A stretch of DNA of 64,000 nucleotides from CAVONV01 sp963697355 (GTDB lineage: Bacteria > Acidobacteriota > Vicinamibacteria > Marinacidobacterales > DATDRI01), in assembly GCA_963697355.1 (NCBI GenBank), contig CAVONV010000021.1, positions 496,001-560,000 of the forward strand, in the 5' to 3' direction. Each line of letters opens with the position of its first letter. Positions within the stretch are counted from its first letter, which is position 1. A model generated the notes under the pieces. The model saw nothing but the letters and a program-made list of their open reading frames with translations, was not told the origin of the DNA and did no database searches. Both the position numbers and the translations under genes were made by a program. This document shows positions 26,161 through 36,075 of this stretch, in pieces.

Positions 26161-27210
26161 ATGGCAACCACAAAGAATGCTCCGTCCCCGAAGAAGAAGG
26201 TCAACCGCATCGGCCTCGGTGTGCACGACTATAAGGGGAAGGATTCTACGCTCTGCAATGGATGCGGGCATGATGCCATCAGTTCCCAAATCGTCAAGGC
26301 TTTTTACGAGTCAGGGATTGAACCTCATCGCGTGGCGAAACTCTCCGGGATTGGTTGTTCGTCCAAGACCCCCACCTACTTTCTAGGGCGCGCGCATGGA
26401 TTCAACTCGGTCCACGGACGGATGCCATCTGTGGCTACGGGCGCCGTCTTGGCGAATCGCAGCCTTGTAACGGTTGGGGTGTCGGGAGACGGCGATACCG
26501 CTTCTATCGGCATCGGCCAATTCGTGCACCTGCTGCGGAGGAATGTCCCGGTTGTTTACATTGTGGAAAACAACGGCGTCTACGGATTGACCAAGGGACA
26601 ATTCTCAGCGACCGCCGATTTGGGCTCCACGCTAAAAACCGGTGTCGTCAATGAACTGACACCCATCGACCTTTGCGGGATGGCGGTCGAGCTCGGGGCG
26701 ACTTATGTTGCTCGCTCGTTCGCGGGCGACCCCAGACAATTGGTGCCTCTCCTCAAGGGTGCCTTCGCGCACCAAGGAACGGCGGTTCTCGACATCATTA
26801 GCCCATGCGTAACCTTCAACAACCATCCAGGATCAACGAAGAGCTACACCTGGGGAAAAGAGCATGAAGAGATTCTTCATCAAGTAGACTTCATTCCTTA
26901 CTTCGAACCGATCGACGTAGAATATGACGAGGGAGAAACCCTCGATGTGGAGCTGCATGATGGATCTCACGTCTTGCTCAAGAAGTTGGAACGAGATTAC
27001 AACCCCACCGATCGCCACCAAGCGATGAGACTGCTGCTCGATGCGCGCATCGAGCAACAATTTTTGACCGGTCTGATCTACGTCAACCCCGACAAGCAGA
27101 ACTTCTTGGAGTTGCTGGACATGGTTGACGAACCATTGACGAGCTTACCGGAAGAGAAAGTACGCCCCTCTAAGAAGGTGCTGGATGAGATTATGGAGTC
27201 CTTTGAATAG
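26161..27210 (+). CDS. korB: 2-oxoacid:ferredoxin oxidoreductase beta subunit
   Basis: A 349-aa thiamine-diphosphate-binding subunit. CNGCGHDAISSQIVKAF and LSGIGCSSKTPTYF are followed by the ThDP/Mg motif GDGDTASIGIGQFVHLLRRN and ENNGVYGLTKGQFSAT. The start ATG has TAGGAGA upstream. It lies 155 bp after korA; nothing recognisable was seen in that gap. Confidence 0.93.
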   Translation: MATTKNAPSPKKKVNRIGLGVHDYKGKDSTLCNGCGHDAISSQIVKAFYESGIEPHRVAKLSGIGCSSKTPTYFLGRAHGFNSVHGRMPSVATGAVLANRSLVTVGVSGDGDTASIGIGQFVHLLRRNVPVVYIVENNGVYGLTKGQFSATADLGSTLKTGVVNELTPIDLCGMAVELGATYVARSFAGDPRQLVPLLKGAFAHQGTAVLDIISPCVTFNNHPGSTKSYTWGKEHEEILHQVDFIPYFEPIDVEYDEGETLDVELHDGSHVLLKKLERDYNPTDRHQAMRLLLDARIEQQFLTGLIYVNPDKQNFLELLDMVDEPLTSLPEEKVRPSKKVLDEIMESFE

Positions 27211-27223
27211 GACTCCTTCTGGC

Positions 27224-27274
27224 AAGTAGAAAGTAGAAAGGAGAAAGGAGTTACTTCCTCCTTCCTCCTCCTTC
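27224..27274. repeat. Polypurine tract followed by complementary polypyrimidine tract
   Basis: AAGTAGAAAGTAGAAAGGAG runs into a purine stretch up to 27250, followed by TTCCTCCTTCCTCCTCCTTC. The halves can pair imperfectly, and the element sits exactly between the convergent ends of korB and the lipoprotein gene, where a two-way terminator would be expected. Confidence 0.55.
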
Positions 27275-27298
27275 AAAGTTCAGGTCTTGACCTTACTG

Positions 27299-27979
27299 CT
27301 AGGTCGCTTCTTCGATCGCGACGATGATCCAACGGGATTTCGGTGCGACGTTATTTTCAGGATCCGTTAGATCGTATTTCATCATTGTGAAGACATAGGG
27401 TTTTACTTGGCCTTCGGTTGTCACGTTCACGTTGATCTGTTTCTTCAAGACGTTGCCCTCTAGCTTGTTGATGGCGACATCGCCCATGATCGACATCTTC
27501 GCAAACTTGGTTTCTTTTTCCAGCTCTCTGTTGAGATTCCCTACACTACGCTCCAAGGCCTTTCTGTCGGTCATGATTTTTTCCCACTCGGCCTGGACTT
27601 CTCCAAGTTTTCCTGTGAACTTGTAGTCGGGTTCTTTGTCGAGCCGAAGCTGGATTTTCTCGATGTCGTTGTAGTTGTCTTCGAGGAAGTATTTGCCTTT
27701 CTCGAACTGGACATCCCGCTCCTTTTTTGCGTTGTCGACTTGTTGGCGGAGGTCCTGGATCCGGCACGGCTCACTAGTACCCTCGCTAACCTCGAGCACC
27801 TCCCAGGCTTCACATCCTTCGGCAGGGAAACTCACCTGAGAGACCGAAGAGATGGTGGCATTGTCCCCGCTTCGGCAGGCCATGAAGAACCTGTTGAGAA
27901 GCTGCGTTTCCTCCCCTCCTGAACAGGCCAATAAGCCTACTACCATCGAAGATATCACCAGGTCCTTGAGCCTCAGCAT
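27299..27979 (-). CDS. Coiled-coil lipoprotein of unknown function
   Basis: A 226-aa protein with a lipoprotein signal (MLRLKDLVISSMVVGLLAC, lipid cysteine near residue 19). A short cysteine-containing globular part (FMACRSGDN, EGCEAW, EPCRIQ) is followed by a heptad-rich, strongly charged coiled coil (about residues 75-165) and a beta-rich end (INVNVTTEGQVKPYVFTMMKYDL). ATG at 27979 chosen because AGGAGG precedes it and the signal peptide begins there; the frame stays open to 28057. I do not recognise a family. Confidence 0.7.
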   Translation of the reverse strand: MLRLKDLVISSMVVGLLACSGGEETQLLNRFFMACRSGDNATISSVSQVSFPAEGCEAWEVLEVSEGTSEPCRIQDLRQQVDNAKKERDVQFEKGKYFLEDNYNDIEKIQLRLDKEPDYKFTGKLGEVQAEWEKIMTDRKALERSVGNLNRELEKETKFAKMSIMGDVAINKLEGNVLKKQINVNVTTEGQVKPYVFTMMKYDLTDPENNVAPKSRWIIVAIEEAT

Positions 27980-28703
27980 ACTTGTCCTCCTTTCGTATGA
28001 GTACCCAGCGCCGGCCTTCCCTGAGCTCCTGAATGGAACGAAGTCATAGAATTCCATACTCCTGGAAGCTTTTGACGCCTTTTTTTTGAAGAAAACGGGT
28101 TCTCTCGTTTTGTGTTGACCTCAATACTTCGAGAATGGACGCACGGTTCGTGGGATGGTTCTCGCCCGGCAACTTGCGGGAACAGAGTAAGAGGGCACCG
28201 AGGTTGCGATGGACGTACCTGTGCTTTCCCGGATAGAAACTGCGGGGGGCATGGAGTTTTTTTCGGCTTCACTGAACCGTGCAACATATTAAATCCAAAC
28301 GACATATCCACACTCGGTGCCGGGTCGAAACAAACCCCACCCTCGTAGGCGACCTATTCTATCTCACTCGGGGCGCGGAAAGCTACTCACAACGTCAGAG
28401 TATTTTCCTTCGAATTTGCTGTCCGGCAGTTGGTCGTCTTCGTGGGCCGTCGAGCCGTCCGGGTCGCTTTATACCTTTGCCCGAGGGCTCCTGTCATTCC
28501 AAACACTATGCCCTTGTTCCGTAGATCGAGTGGGGCTGTCTGTCATAGTCAGTGGCTGTATCCCAAGTGGAACAAAAGCTTTGTTGCAGCCATCCAACCC
28601 GGTATGTGGAGGCGCAACTCCTTTGATCGTGGAAACGGACTTCGAATGGGTATATATTAGGGGGGTCAAAATGACGAGATTAAGGCCGGCTGAGGAGATG
28701 CAA
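27980..28703. other. Gene-free region between divergent lipoprotein and TPR genes
   Basis: A stretch of about 720 bp. A plus-strand frame is open through part of it and fuses to the next gene, but its composition is not protein-like. No RNA gene or repeat was recognised. Promoters for both neighbours should lie here. Confidence 0.45.
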
Positions 28704-29630
28704 ATGAGGAATCGTTACATAATATTTGTCGTACTGCTGTTTATGCTCGTTGCCGGTGCGAACGAGCTGGCGGCCCAAATGGGAACCGGCCGCGTAGCCG
28801 GCACGGTGAAGGATACGGAAGACAAGGCCGTTGAGGGAGCGAAGGTCGTAGCTGCGATGGCCGGTTCCGACTTCACTCTGGAAGGTACCACGGATGATAA
28901 GGGACGTTGGGCAATCTTGGGATTCCGGAAGGGAAGTTACCAATTTACCTTTACCGCAAAGGGGTACGTTCCACAACAATTCACCTCTCAGGTCAGCGGT
29001 ATCGGCAAGAATCCTAGTCTCAACGTCGTTATGGAGAAGATGAGCTCAGGCCAAGCCTTTGCAACGGGTCCGGCGGCGGATTACCTGAAAGAAGCCAGCG
29101 CTTTCTACGAGCAGAAACAGTATCCCGAGGCGCTCGAGAAGCTGAATCTGATTCTGGCGGAGTTCCCCGAGCTCTACCAGATCCGTTTGAACGTTGGGAA
29201 TTGTTACCGCGAAATGGGCGACCCCGTGAAGGCCATGGAGCAGTACGAACTGGTCCTGGCTGAAGAGCCTGACCATACGGGTGCTCTGGTCAACGTAGGG
29301 GACATGAAGGTTAGAAGTGGTGAGCTCGACGAAGCTGTAACTTACTTTGAAAAGGCGATTACTCAAGCGCCTGATGACGAAGTGCTTCCGTTCAACGTTG
29401 CCGAGATCTACTTCGACCAGGGCGACGTCAACAAGGCAATCGAGTATTACAATCGAGCCAGCGAAGTGAGACCGGATTGGCCGGAGCCCTTGCTCAAGTT
29501 GGGTTACGCCTATATCAACAATGCAGACATGGAAAACGCCGCAGCGGCATTCCGGAAGGTCATCGAAGTGGCCCCGGACACGCCCCAGGCAGCGATGGCT
29601 CAGGCCGCTCTGGACTCGATCCAGCAGTAG
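28704..29630 (+). CDS. Exported carboxypeptidase-regulatory-like / TPR protein
   Basis: A 308-aa exported protein. Signal peptide MRNRYIIFVVLLFMLVAGANELAAQ cut near residue 24, then a carboxypeptidase-regulatory-like beta domain (GRVAGTVKDTEDKAVEGAKV, then FTLEGTTDDKGRWAILG), then four or five TPRs from about residue 130. ATG at 28704 follows GAGGAGA at 6 nt. Such proteins usually act in the periplasm or outer membrane as assembly or binding scaffolds; partner unknown. Confidence 0.8.
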   Translation: MRNRYIIFVVLLFMLVAGANELAAQMGTGRVAGTVKDTEDKAVEGAKVVAAMAGSDFTLEGTTDDKGRWAILGFRKGSYQFTFTAKGYVPQQFTSQVSGIGKNPSLNVVMEKMSSGQAFATGPAADYLKEASAFYEQKQYPEALEKLNLILAEFPELYQIRLNVGNCYREMGDPVKAMEQYELVLAEEPDHTGALVNVGDMKVRSGELDEAVTYFEKAITQAPDDEVLPFNVAEIYFDQGDVNKAIEYYNRASEVRPDWPEPLLKLGYAYINNADMENAAAAFRKVIEVAPDTPQAAMAQAALDSIQQ

Positions 29631-29863
29631 TTACGCACAAACCAATTCCTGTTTGAGGGGCGGGAGGCTCAAAGAACCCGCATCATGGGGAACGGGTCGC
29701 ATTTTCCGTGTGAGTTGCCTTTGCTCCAGTGCGCTGCAAGAGCTTGTGTGCTGAGGCCGGCCCCTCACAATTTTTGAGTTGACCCATTTTTCTATTCGTG
29801 ATAGCAGATAGCCGGTAATTGTATGGTCTGGAATGTAAATTCACGGGGGAAGGAAAAGTAGCA

Positions 29864-30202
29864 ATGAAAATCAACGAACGAACCGTTAGCGATGTCACCG
29901 TCCTCGACCTAGAAGGCAAGTTGCTCATTGGCGAAGGCGACGAGCTCCTTCGCGAGAAGATCAACAGTCTTGTGGAAGGTGGCACGACGAAGATCCTGCT
30001 CAACCTGGGCGAAGTGCCCTATATGGACAGTGCGGGATTGGGCGAAGTCGTGCGATGCTACACGACGGTGAGTCGCAAGAACGGCAAGCTCAAACTGGTG
30101 AATCTGACCAAACGGCTCCAGGACCTACTTTCGATTACGAAATTACTCACGGTTTTCGAGACCTTCGACGACGAGGGAGAGGCCGTCAAGAGTTTCGGTT
30201 AA
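29864..30202 (+). CDS. STAS-domain anti-sigma-factor antagonist
   Basis: A 112-aa SpoIIAA/RsbV-like protein. VTVLDLEGKLLIGEG is followed by VPYMDSAGLGEVVRCY, in which the Ser of DSAGLG near residue 57 is the phosphorylated residue in the family. It would bind a kinase/anti-sigma factor in a phosphorylation-dependent partner switch; no partner is encoded nearby. The ATG at 29864 follows a GGGGAAGGA site. Confidence 0.88.
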   Translation: MKINERTVSDVTVLDLEGKLLIGEGDELLREKINSLVEGGTTKILLNLGEVPYMDSAGLGEVVRCYTTVSRKNGKLKLVNLTKRLQDLLSITKLLTVFETFDDEGEAVKSFG

Positions 30203-30226
30203 TCGCCTTTTAGGCCCACCTTTCAA

Positions 30227-30260
30227 ATATTCCCTCTCTCCTCTTGGGGAGAGGGAATAT
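30227..30260. repeat. 15-bp perfect-to-near-perfect hairpin between STAS and mrp genes
   Basis: ATATTCCCTCTC (30227-30238) pairs with GAGAGGGAATAT (30249-30260), extended by three more pairs including one G-U, around the loop TCTT. No T-run follows on either strand, so it is not a classic terminator; it may stabilise or process mRNA between the two genes. Confidence 0.6.
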
Positions 30261-30368
30261 GCTTCATTCTCGAGGTCATTCAGGAGGACTAGTGTGCCCA
30301 AGCCGGGCGGATGTTGGAATGGTTGACCCACGGGTGACGAAGATGAGACAGACCCAACTGGAGGCCAA

Positions 30369-31727
30369 ATGTCACAGAAGATCAGTGAGTCGGATGTTCT
30401 CGAGAAGCTGAAGGCGGTTCAAGATCCCGACCTCAATCGGGACATCGTGTCGCTGGGATTCGTGAAAAATATCAAAATCTGTGCGCCCACCGTTAGCTTC
30501 GACATCGAGCTAACTACACCAGCCTGCCCGGTGAAGGAACGACTCAAGGCTGAGGCTGAAGAGGCCGTCAGGAAGCTGCCAGGGATCGATGCCGTCAATG
30601 TCAATATGACATCTCGGGTCCGTAGCGCCCAGGGCTTGGGCGCGGTCGAGCTCGAAGGCGTGAAGAACATTGTTGCTGTTGCCTCCGGAAAAGGGGGAGT
30701 GGGGAAATCCACGGTGGCCGCCAATCTTGCGGTGGCGCTTGCACAAACAGGGGCTGCCGTTGGGCTCTGTGACGCCGACGTATATGGCCCGTCGCAGCCG
30801 ACGATGTTTGGCGTGGAAGCTCAACCTCGAGCCGACGAGAATCGTCGCCTGCTCCCCATCGAAGCCCACGGTGTGCAGCTCATGTCCATGGGATTCCTTG
30901 CTACGAAAGAGACCCCGGTCATTTGGCGGGGTCCAATGGCGGCAAAGTTGATCCAGCAGTTTATGGCTGGCGTCGCTTGGGGAGAGCTCGACTACCTCAT
31001 CGTTGACCTGCCTCCAGGTACCGGCGACGTCCAACTCACATTGACTCAGAGCGTGCCTTTGACGGGTGCCGTCATCGTCACTACGCCGCAGAACGTTGCT
31101 CTAGAAATTGCTGAGAAAGGTCTACGGATGTTCCAGCAAGTCAACGTACCGGTACTCGGTGTCGTCGAGAATATGAGCTATTTTGAGTGCCCCCATTGCA
31201 GCGAGCGCACACCTGTTTTCAGCGAAGGAGGGGGGGAACGCGTGAGCCGAGAGCTCGGATTGCCGTTCTTCGGCGGTATTCCGCTGAGTCCCGAGGTGGT
31301 GGTCAGCGGGGATGCCGGCGAGCCCATTATCGTAAGCCGACCGGACTCAGATGTTTCCTTAGCATACCGAAACCTGGCCCAACGAGTTGCCGCGTCCGTT
31401 TCCGTGGTCAATTTCGAAAGTGCATCGGAGCTCAAGCCGAAGCAAATCGAGGAAAAGGAACAGGCGCTCCAAATCGTATGGTCCGATGGACAGGAAACGG
31501 ACTATCCGTTCGATTTCCTCCGCAACAATTGTCCCTGTGCCCTCTGTGTCGATGAGTGGACCGGAAAACGCAAGTTTGTTTCTCTCCTCTTACCTCCGGA
31601 CTTCCGATCTTTGGAAATCAACCCGGTGGGTAACTACGCTATTCAAGTTTCCTGGTCTGATGGCCACAATACGGGCGTGTTTAGTTTCCGACGCCTCCAA
31701 GAGCTCGCAAAACACTTGGAGAAGTAA
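30369..31727 (+). CDS. mrp: Mrp/ApbC Fe-S carrier ATPase fused to DUF971 domain
   Basis: A 452-aa cytoplasmic P-loop ATPase that binds and transfers Fe-S clusters. An N-terminal MIP18-type domain (1-85), deviant Walker A ASGKGGVGKSTVAANLAVAL near residue 107, VDLPPGTGDVQLTL, and the bridging cysteines YFECPHCSERT near 276. The C-terminal 90 residues (WSDGQETDYPFDFLRNNC to VSWSDGHNTGVFSFRRL) are a DUF971/GBBH-like N domain, the fusion known from plant HCF101 and some bacteria. Confidence 0.92.
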   Translation: MSQKISESDVLEKLKAVQDPDLNRDIVSLGFVKNIKICAPTVSFDIELTTPACPVKERLKAEAEEAVRKLPGIDAVNVNMTSRVRSAQGLGAVELEGVKNIVAVASGKGGVGKSTVAANLAVALAQTGAAVGLCDADVYGPSQPTMFGVEAQPRADENRRLLPIEAHGVQLMSMGFLATKETPVIWRGPMAAKLIQQFMAGVAWGELDYLIVDLPPGTGDVQLTLTQSVPLTGAVIVTTPQNVALEIAEKGLRMFQQVNVPVLGVVENMSYFECPHCSERTPVFSEGGGERVSRELGLPFFGGIPLSPEVVVSGDAGEPIIVSRPDSDVSLAYRNLAQRVAASVSVVNFESASELKPKQIEEKEQALQIVWSDGQETDYPFDFLRNNCPCALCVDEWTGKRKFVSLLLPPDFRSLEINPVGNYAIQVSWSDGHNTGVFSFRRLQELAKHLEK

Positions 31728-31740
31728 CAAGGTAAGTACT

Positions 31741-31758
31741 CAAGTACTCGAGTACTTG
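31741..31758. terminator. 18-bp perfect palindrome between convergent mrp and (p)ppGpp-synthetase genes
   Basis: CAAGTACTCGAGTACTTG is fully self-complementary, with AAGTACT repeated just before it. It sits in the 33-bp gap between two convergent stop codons, and short T-rich sequence follows. Probably a bidirectional terminator, although a palindrome without a loop is unusual. Confidence 0.5.
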
Positions 31759-31760
31759 AT

Positions 31761-33920
31761 TTAACGTGATCCCAGTCGCGACACGTCGAACACACCCTCT
31801 AGGGAGCGAATGGAACGCTTGATGCGCTCTAGGTGTTTCGAGTCATTGATGGATAGTGTCACGTCGATGACAGCTTTGCTGTCGTGAAAGTTTTTTGATT
31901 CGATGTTGCGGATGTCGGTATTCGTGTCCGCTATGACGGAAGTGATATCGGCGAGAACTCCCGGACGGTCCTCAACGTTCACCGAGAGCGTGATCTGATA
32001 AATCGCTTCGGAATCACGTTCCCATTCGACTTCGATCATTCGCTCGGGATCGTACATCAGATTGAGAAGGTTCGGACAATCGGCGGTGTGCACGGAAACA
32101 CCTTTCCCGCGCGTGATGTATCCGACAATCTTCTCGCCGGGCAAGGGATTACAGCATTTCGCTCGGTAAACGAGCAGGTCGTCAACCCCTTTGACTTTGA
32201 TCTTGTCTTTCGGAGGACGGAGGACTCTACGGACCGCCTGGGCGATGTTGGATTTCGTCCCGAGCTTCTTTTCCATCTCGTCTTCGGGCAAGAAACGGGC
32301 AATGACTTGCCGCGGTGAGATCTTGCCGTAACCAATGGCGGCAAAGAGATCTTCCGGCTTGTGACCTCCGTAGTCCTTGAGCAGAGCGGGGAACTTGTCC
32401 GATTCCGTGATGGCTTTGAGCGGCAGTCCGTAACGTCGACCCTCCTTCTCCAACACCTTGCGGCCTATTTCGATACTGCGTTGCTTCTCACTAGTGTTGA
32501 TGAAGTTGCGTATCTTGCTGCGAGCACGGGAGGTGGTCACCATGGATAGCCAGTCCCGGCTGGGCCGATGATTGGAAGCCGTCATCACCTCCACAATGTC
32601 GCCGTTCTTCAAGCGGTACCTGAGCGGTACCATCTTGCCGTTGACCCTCGCCCCGACACATCGGTGTCCGACGTCTGTATGAATGGCGTAGGCGAAATCG
32701 ATTGGAGTGGCGCCTCTTGGAAAGGACTTGACCTCTCCCTTTGGCGTGAAGCAGTAAACTTCTTCCGGGTACAGGTCTATCTTGAGGCTGTTTAGAAACT
32801 CATGGGGGTCCTTGACCTCGCGTTGCCAGTCAATGATTTGTCGAAGCCATGCGAAATTGCGGATATCCTCTTCCTCGATGGGCCGTTCGCCTTCTTTGTA
32901 GCGCCAATGCGCCGCGATACCCTCCTCGGCAACCTGATGCATTTCCTGAGTTCGGATCTGGATCTCGAATGGGACACCGGATTCTGTTATGACGCTGGTG
33001 TGAAGAGAGCGGTACCCGTTGGGTGCCGGCATGGCAATGAAGTCTTTGATCCGACCTGGTACCGGTTTCCATAGATTGTGGAGGATGCCCAGAGTCCCAT
33101 AACAGTTCTTGACACTGTCAGTAATAACCCGGAGTGCAACGAAGTCGTAGATTTGATCCAGGTCGATATCCTGGCGTTTTATTTTCTGGTAGATGCTGTA
33201 GAGCCGTTTGATGCGACCCGAAACTTCAGCCGGAATACCGTTCTCCTCCAGCTTCTGTTCGAGGATCGTCCTGACGTCGGAAATGAAATCCTCGGTCCAC
33301 TTGCGCTTCGTCTCGACTCTCGCGGCAAGAAGCGCATAGGTTTTTGGCTCGATGTGCTTGAGGCACAATTCTTCGAGCTCGGATTTGACGAGACCCATGC
33401 CGAGCCGACCTGCGAGGGGTGCGTAGACGCTTAGTGTCTCGAGGGCGATGCGCTCCCGTTTTTCTTCGGGTAGATGCTGAAGCGTGCGCATATTGTGAAG
33501 ACGGTCAGCGAGCTTGATGAGCAATATGCGAATGTCATCGACCATCGCCATCAACATCTTCCGAAAGTTCTCTGCTTGGTGCTCCTCGATCGACGAGTAG
33601 TTGATCTTGCTGATTTTGGTGAGGCCGTTGATGATGTGAGCTACTTCTTTACCGAAGTACTCTTCAAGAGTGTCGATGGTGGTAAGAGTGTCTTCGACGA
33701 CATCGTGCAGGAGTCCGCAGGCGACACAGATGACGTCCAACTTTCGGTCGGCGAGTATGTTGGCGACTTCCAGTGGGTGAACCAAATAGGGCTCCCCGGA
33801 CTGGCGCACTTGGCCGCGGTGCTCGCGGGCCGAAAAAACATAGGCGCGCCGAAGTAGTTCGTGGTCGCCGTCAGGCTGGTAAGCACGAACCTTCTCCAAG
33901 ATATCTTCGAAGCGAATCAT
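31761..33920 (-). CDS. spoT: Bifunctional (p)ppGpp synthetase/hydrolase (RelA/SpoT homologue)
   Basis: A 719-aa stringent-response enzyme. Hydrolase HD domain (HPLEVANILADRK, GLLHDVVEDT near residue 70), synthetase domain (GRIKDFIAMPAPNGYRSLHT near 300), TGS domain (CFTPKGEVKSFPRGATPIDF near 400) and a C-terminal ACT domain. The intact HD motif and the synthetase R-X-K-D pattern suggest both activities. It makes and removes the alarmone in response to starvation. Confidence 0.95.
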   Translation of the reverse strand: MIRFEDILEKVRAYQPDGDHELLRRAYVFSAREHRGQVRQSGEPYLVHPLEVANILADRKLDVICVACGLLHDVVEDTLTTIDTLEEYFGKEVAHIINGLTKISKINYSSIEEHQAENFRKMLMAMVDDIRILLIKLADRLHNMRTLQHLPEEKRERIALETLSVYAPLAGRLGMGLVKSELEELCLKHIEPKTYALLAARVETKRKWTEDFISDVRTILEQKLEENGIPAEVSGRIKRLYSIYQKIKRQDIDLDQIYDFVALRVITDSVKNCYGTLGILHNLWKPVPGRIKDFIAMPAPNGYRSLHTSVITESGVPFEIQIRTQEMHQVAEEGIAAHWRYKEGERPIEEEDIRNFAWLRQIIDWQREVKDPHEFLNSLKIDLYPEEVYCFTPKGEVKSFPRGATPIDFAYAIHTDVGHRCVGARVNGKMVPLRYRLKNGDIVEVMTASNHRPSRDWLSMVTTSRARSKIRNFINTSEKQRSIEIGRKVLEKEGRRYGLPLKAITESDKFPALLKDYGGHKPEDLFAAIGYGKISPRQVIARFLPEDEMEKKLGTKSNIAQAVRRVLRPPKDKIKVKGVDDLLVYRAKCCNPLPGEKIVGYITRGKGVSVHTADCPNLLNLMYDPERMIEVEWERDSEAIYQITLSVNVEDRPGVLADITSVIADTNTDIRNIESKNFHDSKAVIDVTLSINDSKHLERIKRSIRSLEGVFDVSRLGSR

Positions 33921-34089
33921 CGTCGATGCAGCATTGCTCAGAACACCAGAGGGAAAACCTTCATTACCGATTCCATGATAGGCCCGGACCTACCGGACGG
34001 TCAACTTGTCTTCGCAATCTGCAATTCCAGCTCGCGTGGCCCCATTTCTCGGGTCCTTTGCACAGATCGAGTTGCATCAGCAACGCCGG

Positions 34090-34119
34090 TTGACTTGAGA
34101 TTATCGTGCGTAATATAAT
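34090..34119 (+). promoter_or_regulatory. sigma-70 promoter for the TPR lipoprotein gene
   Basis: TTGACT (34090-34095) and a perfect TATAAT (34114-34119) with an 18-bp spacer. Predicted start near 34126, about 40 nt before the ATG. Confidence 0.75.
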
Positions 34120-34165
34120 ACTTGCTGCTTTGTCGTAAGATTATGAGGATAAGGGGGATATGGCT

Positions 34166-35203
34166 ATGAGTACTCACCTTCGTCGACTCCTAGGGTTCAT
34201 TGTAATTGCGATTGTGGTGGTATCGCTTGGCGCGTGCGGTGACACGATGAACATGCTCAAGGCGCGGCAGGCTTTCCAGACAGCGAATGGTTCATATGGC
34301 TCGAAGGAGTACATTACGGCCATCGAAGAGTATGAAAAGGTTCTGGAACTAGACCCGAATGGTGACCGGCGAGTCCTTTTACCGACCAATTTCTATATTG
34401 GAAGCAGTCACCACCTGATCTTCACTGCTTCACGCCTCGATGCCGCGTCTCGAAAAATGCGTGTCGATAACGCAATAAAGTATTACGAGAAGACCATCGA
34501 CCTTGTCAATGAAGGCGGTGAATTCCAGGATCAGTTGGAAATCTACAGCCAGTATGCTGCAGAGCAGTTGGCCGCCATCTACAGGGACAATGAGGAGGAC
34601 TTCGCAAATGCCGAGAAGTACTGCCTCATGTTGATCGAGTTGGAGCCGGATAAAGCGGAAAGGTATTACGCCCTGGGTGACATCTACAAGCGGTTCAATG
34701 ACCCAGACGAAATGCCGCTCGTCGAGAAGGCTATCGAGTGTTACGCTAAACCGGTTGAAATGATGCCCGATGATCCTATCGTCTACCGTCAGATGGCCGG
34801 TTTGTACAACGAATACGGGCATTTCGACGACACGATGAACTGGCTCGGTAAGGCGAGAGACCTCAACGCCAACGACCCGGAGGGTTACTACCTCATCGCC
34901 ACTCACTACTGGGACAAGGTTTATCGTGATCCGGATCTGTCGATCCAGGAGCGCGAGAATTACATTCAGTCTGGGATCGACCAGCTAGATCTAGCGCTAG
35001 GGTTCAACGACCAATACGTCGATGCGCTCATCTACAAGAACCTTCTCCTCAGAGAGAATGCCAAGATCGAGGAGATTCGTGGCAACAAGCGAAAGGCCGA
35101 CGAGCTCATTGCTGAAGCCAATACGCTTCGGGACAGAGCTCTCGAGCTCAAGAAGGAACAAGAGGCTGAGGCCGCCGCCGAATCGACCGTAGGCGGTCAC
35201 TAG
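34166..35203 (+). CDS. TPR-repeat lipoprotein
   Basis: A 345-aa lipoprotein with signal MSTHLRRLLGFIVIAIVVV and lipobox LGAC. Tetratricopeptide repeats follow throughout (AIEEYEKVLELDPN, CLMLIELEPDKAERYYALG, LGKARDLNANDPEGYYL), and the charged C-terminal tail is Glu/Ala-rich. Of two in-frame ATGs, 34166 is preferred because AAGGGGG ends 8 nt before it but only 2 nt before 34160. A strong promoter and terminator make it a single-gene unit. The function is probably envelope scaffolding. Confidence 0.8.
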   Translation: MSTHLRRLLGFIVIAIVVVSLGACGDTMNMLKARQAFQTANGSYGSKEYITAIEEYEKVLELDPNGDRRVLLPTNFYIGSSHHLIFTASRLDAASRKMRVDNAIKYYEKTIDLVNEGGEFQDQLEIYSQYAAEQLAAIYRDNEEDFANAEKYCLMLIELEPDKAERYYALGDIYKRFNDPDEMPLVEKAIECYAKPVEMMPDDPIVYRQMAGLYNEYGHFDDTMNWLGKARDLNANDPEGYYLIATHYWDKVYRDPDLSIQERENYIQSGIDQLDLALGFNDQYVDALIYKNLLLRENAKIEEIRGNKRKADELIAEANTLRDRALELKKEQEAEAAAESTVGGH

Positions 35204-35234
35204 TACGAAACCTCTGCTCTCGAGGCACTTTGGA

Positions 35235-35275
35235 GGGCGAGACGGCTATTGTGTCATCGGCCGTCTCGCCCTTTT
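35235..35275 (+). terminator. Intrinsic terminator after TPR lipoprotein gene
   Basis: GGGCGAGACGGC (35235-35246) pairs perfectly with GCCGTCTCGCCC (35260-35271), followed by TTTT. Confidence 0.9.
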
Positions 35276-36075
35276 CCTCCCTTAAGTCCCGGGTTGGTCG
35301 GAGAAGCCAAGGCCGTCGCGTCCGAGTAGCCTGCTGCGATGGAGCTCCGCAGAGATCGCGGAACCGGGGCTTGTCGCATCGGTCAGTGGCACCAGACCGC
35401 TATTCGTCCGCGGGGTCGCCCCCCTCACAAAAACGTCCTCGCTCCGCAAGCTCACGCCAAACACTACCTGCGTATCGTTCAGCCCTTGAGTGGATCTTCG
35501 CCAGCTGGATTTGAAGGATTCAAGGCGCCCAAACTCGACCATGTGAAGTCACCGTCCAGAGTGGCTGAGCGCAGTCCATGAGAGTAGGTTGGTGAACCAA
35601 CGAGCCACAACGGGGGAGCGTCCAGGATTGGGTCGTACTGCTCCATAGGTGTTCGAATGCAACCCCACAGTGTCGACGGCGAAGAGGGTGCCGCCGAGGG
35701 CCTCTTAATAAACTTTGTCGCTCGCGGCGTCGCCAAGAATAAACCTTTTTATATTAGAGCTTTACGGGTTAGTCCGTTCGTCGAAAGAGCGTCGCGGGAT
35801 GAACTAGTATCAGAGGGGTGAGACGGTTGTCGGGGCTGACCCTAGCTACGGGGTCTTACCGGCCTTGTGTATGATTTTGCTGGTGTGAAACCTTCCGGAC
35901 TTGGTGCACTGGTTCATAACTACGGTCACGGATCGAGAACGCCGAGGCGCCCGTCTGGCAAGGCGAGAGGAACGAATAATATCAGGATATGTGACCGACG
36001 AGCAACGCAGCAAGACGGGACGGATCGCCGGTGTAAGTGTGAGTGAGAATCACGGCACTTGGCTTATTGATGGAC
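35276..36075. other. Gene-free 800-bp region
   Basis: Lies between two converging terminators. Several frames are open, but none has a plausible start, ribosome binding site or recognisable protein sequence. A GACCC/GGGTC hairpin near 35849 is too short to call. No tRNA fold was found. Confidence 0.5.

Noticed and set aside
28317..28703. N-terminal extension of the TPR protein reading frame
   Set aside because: Composition is not protein-like, and a signal peptide with a good ribosome binding site begins at 28704.
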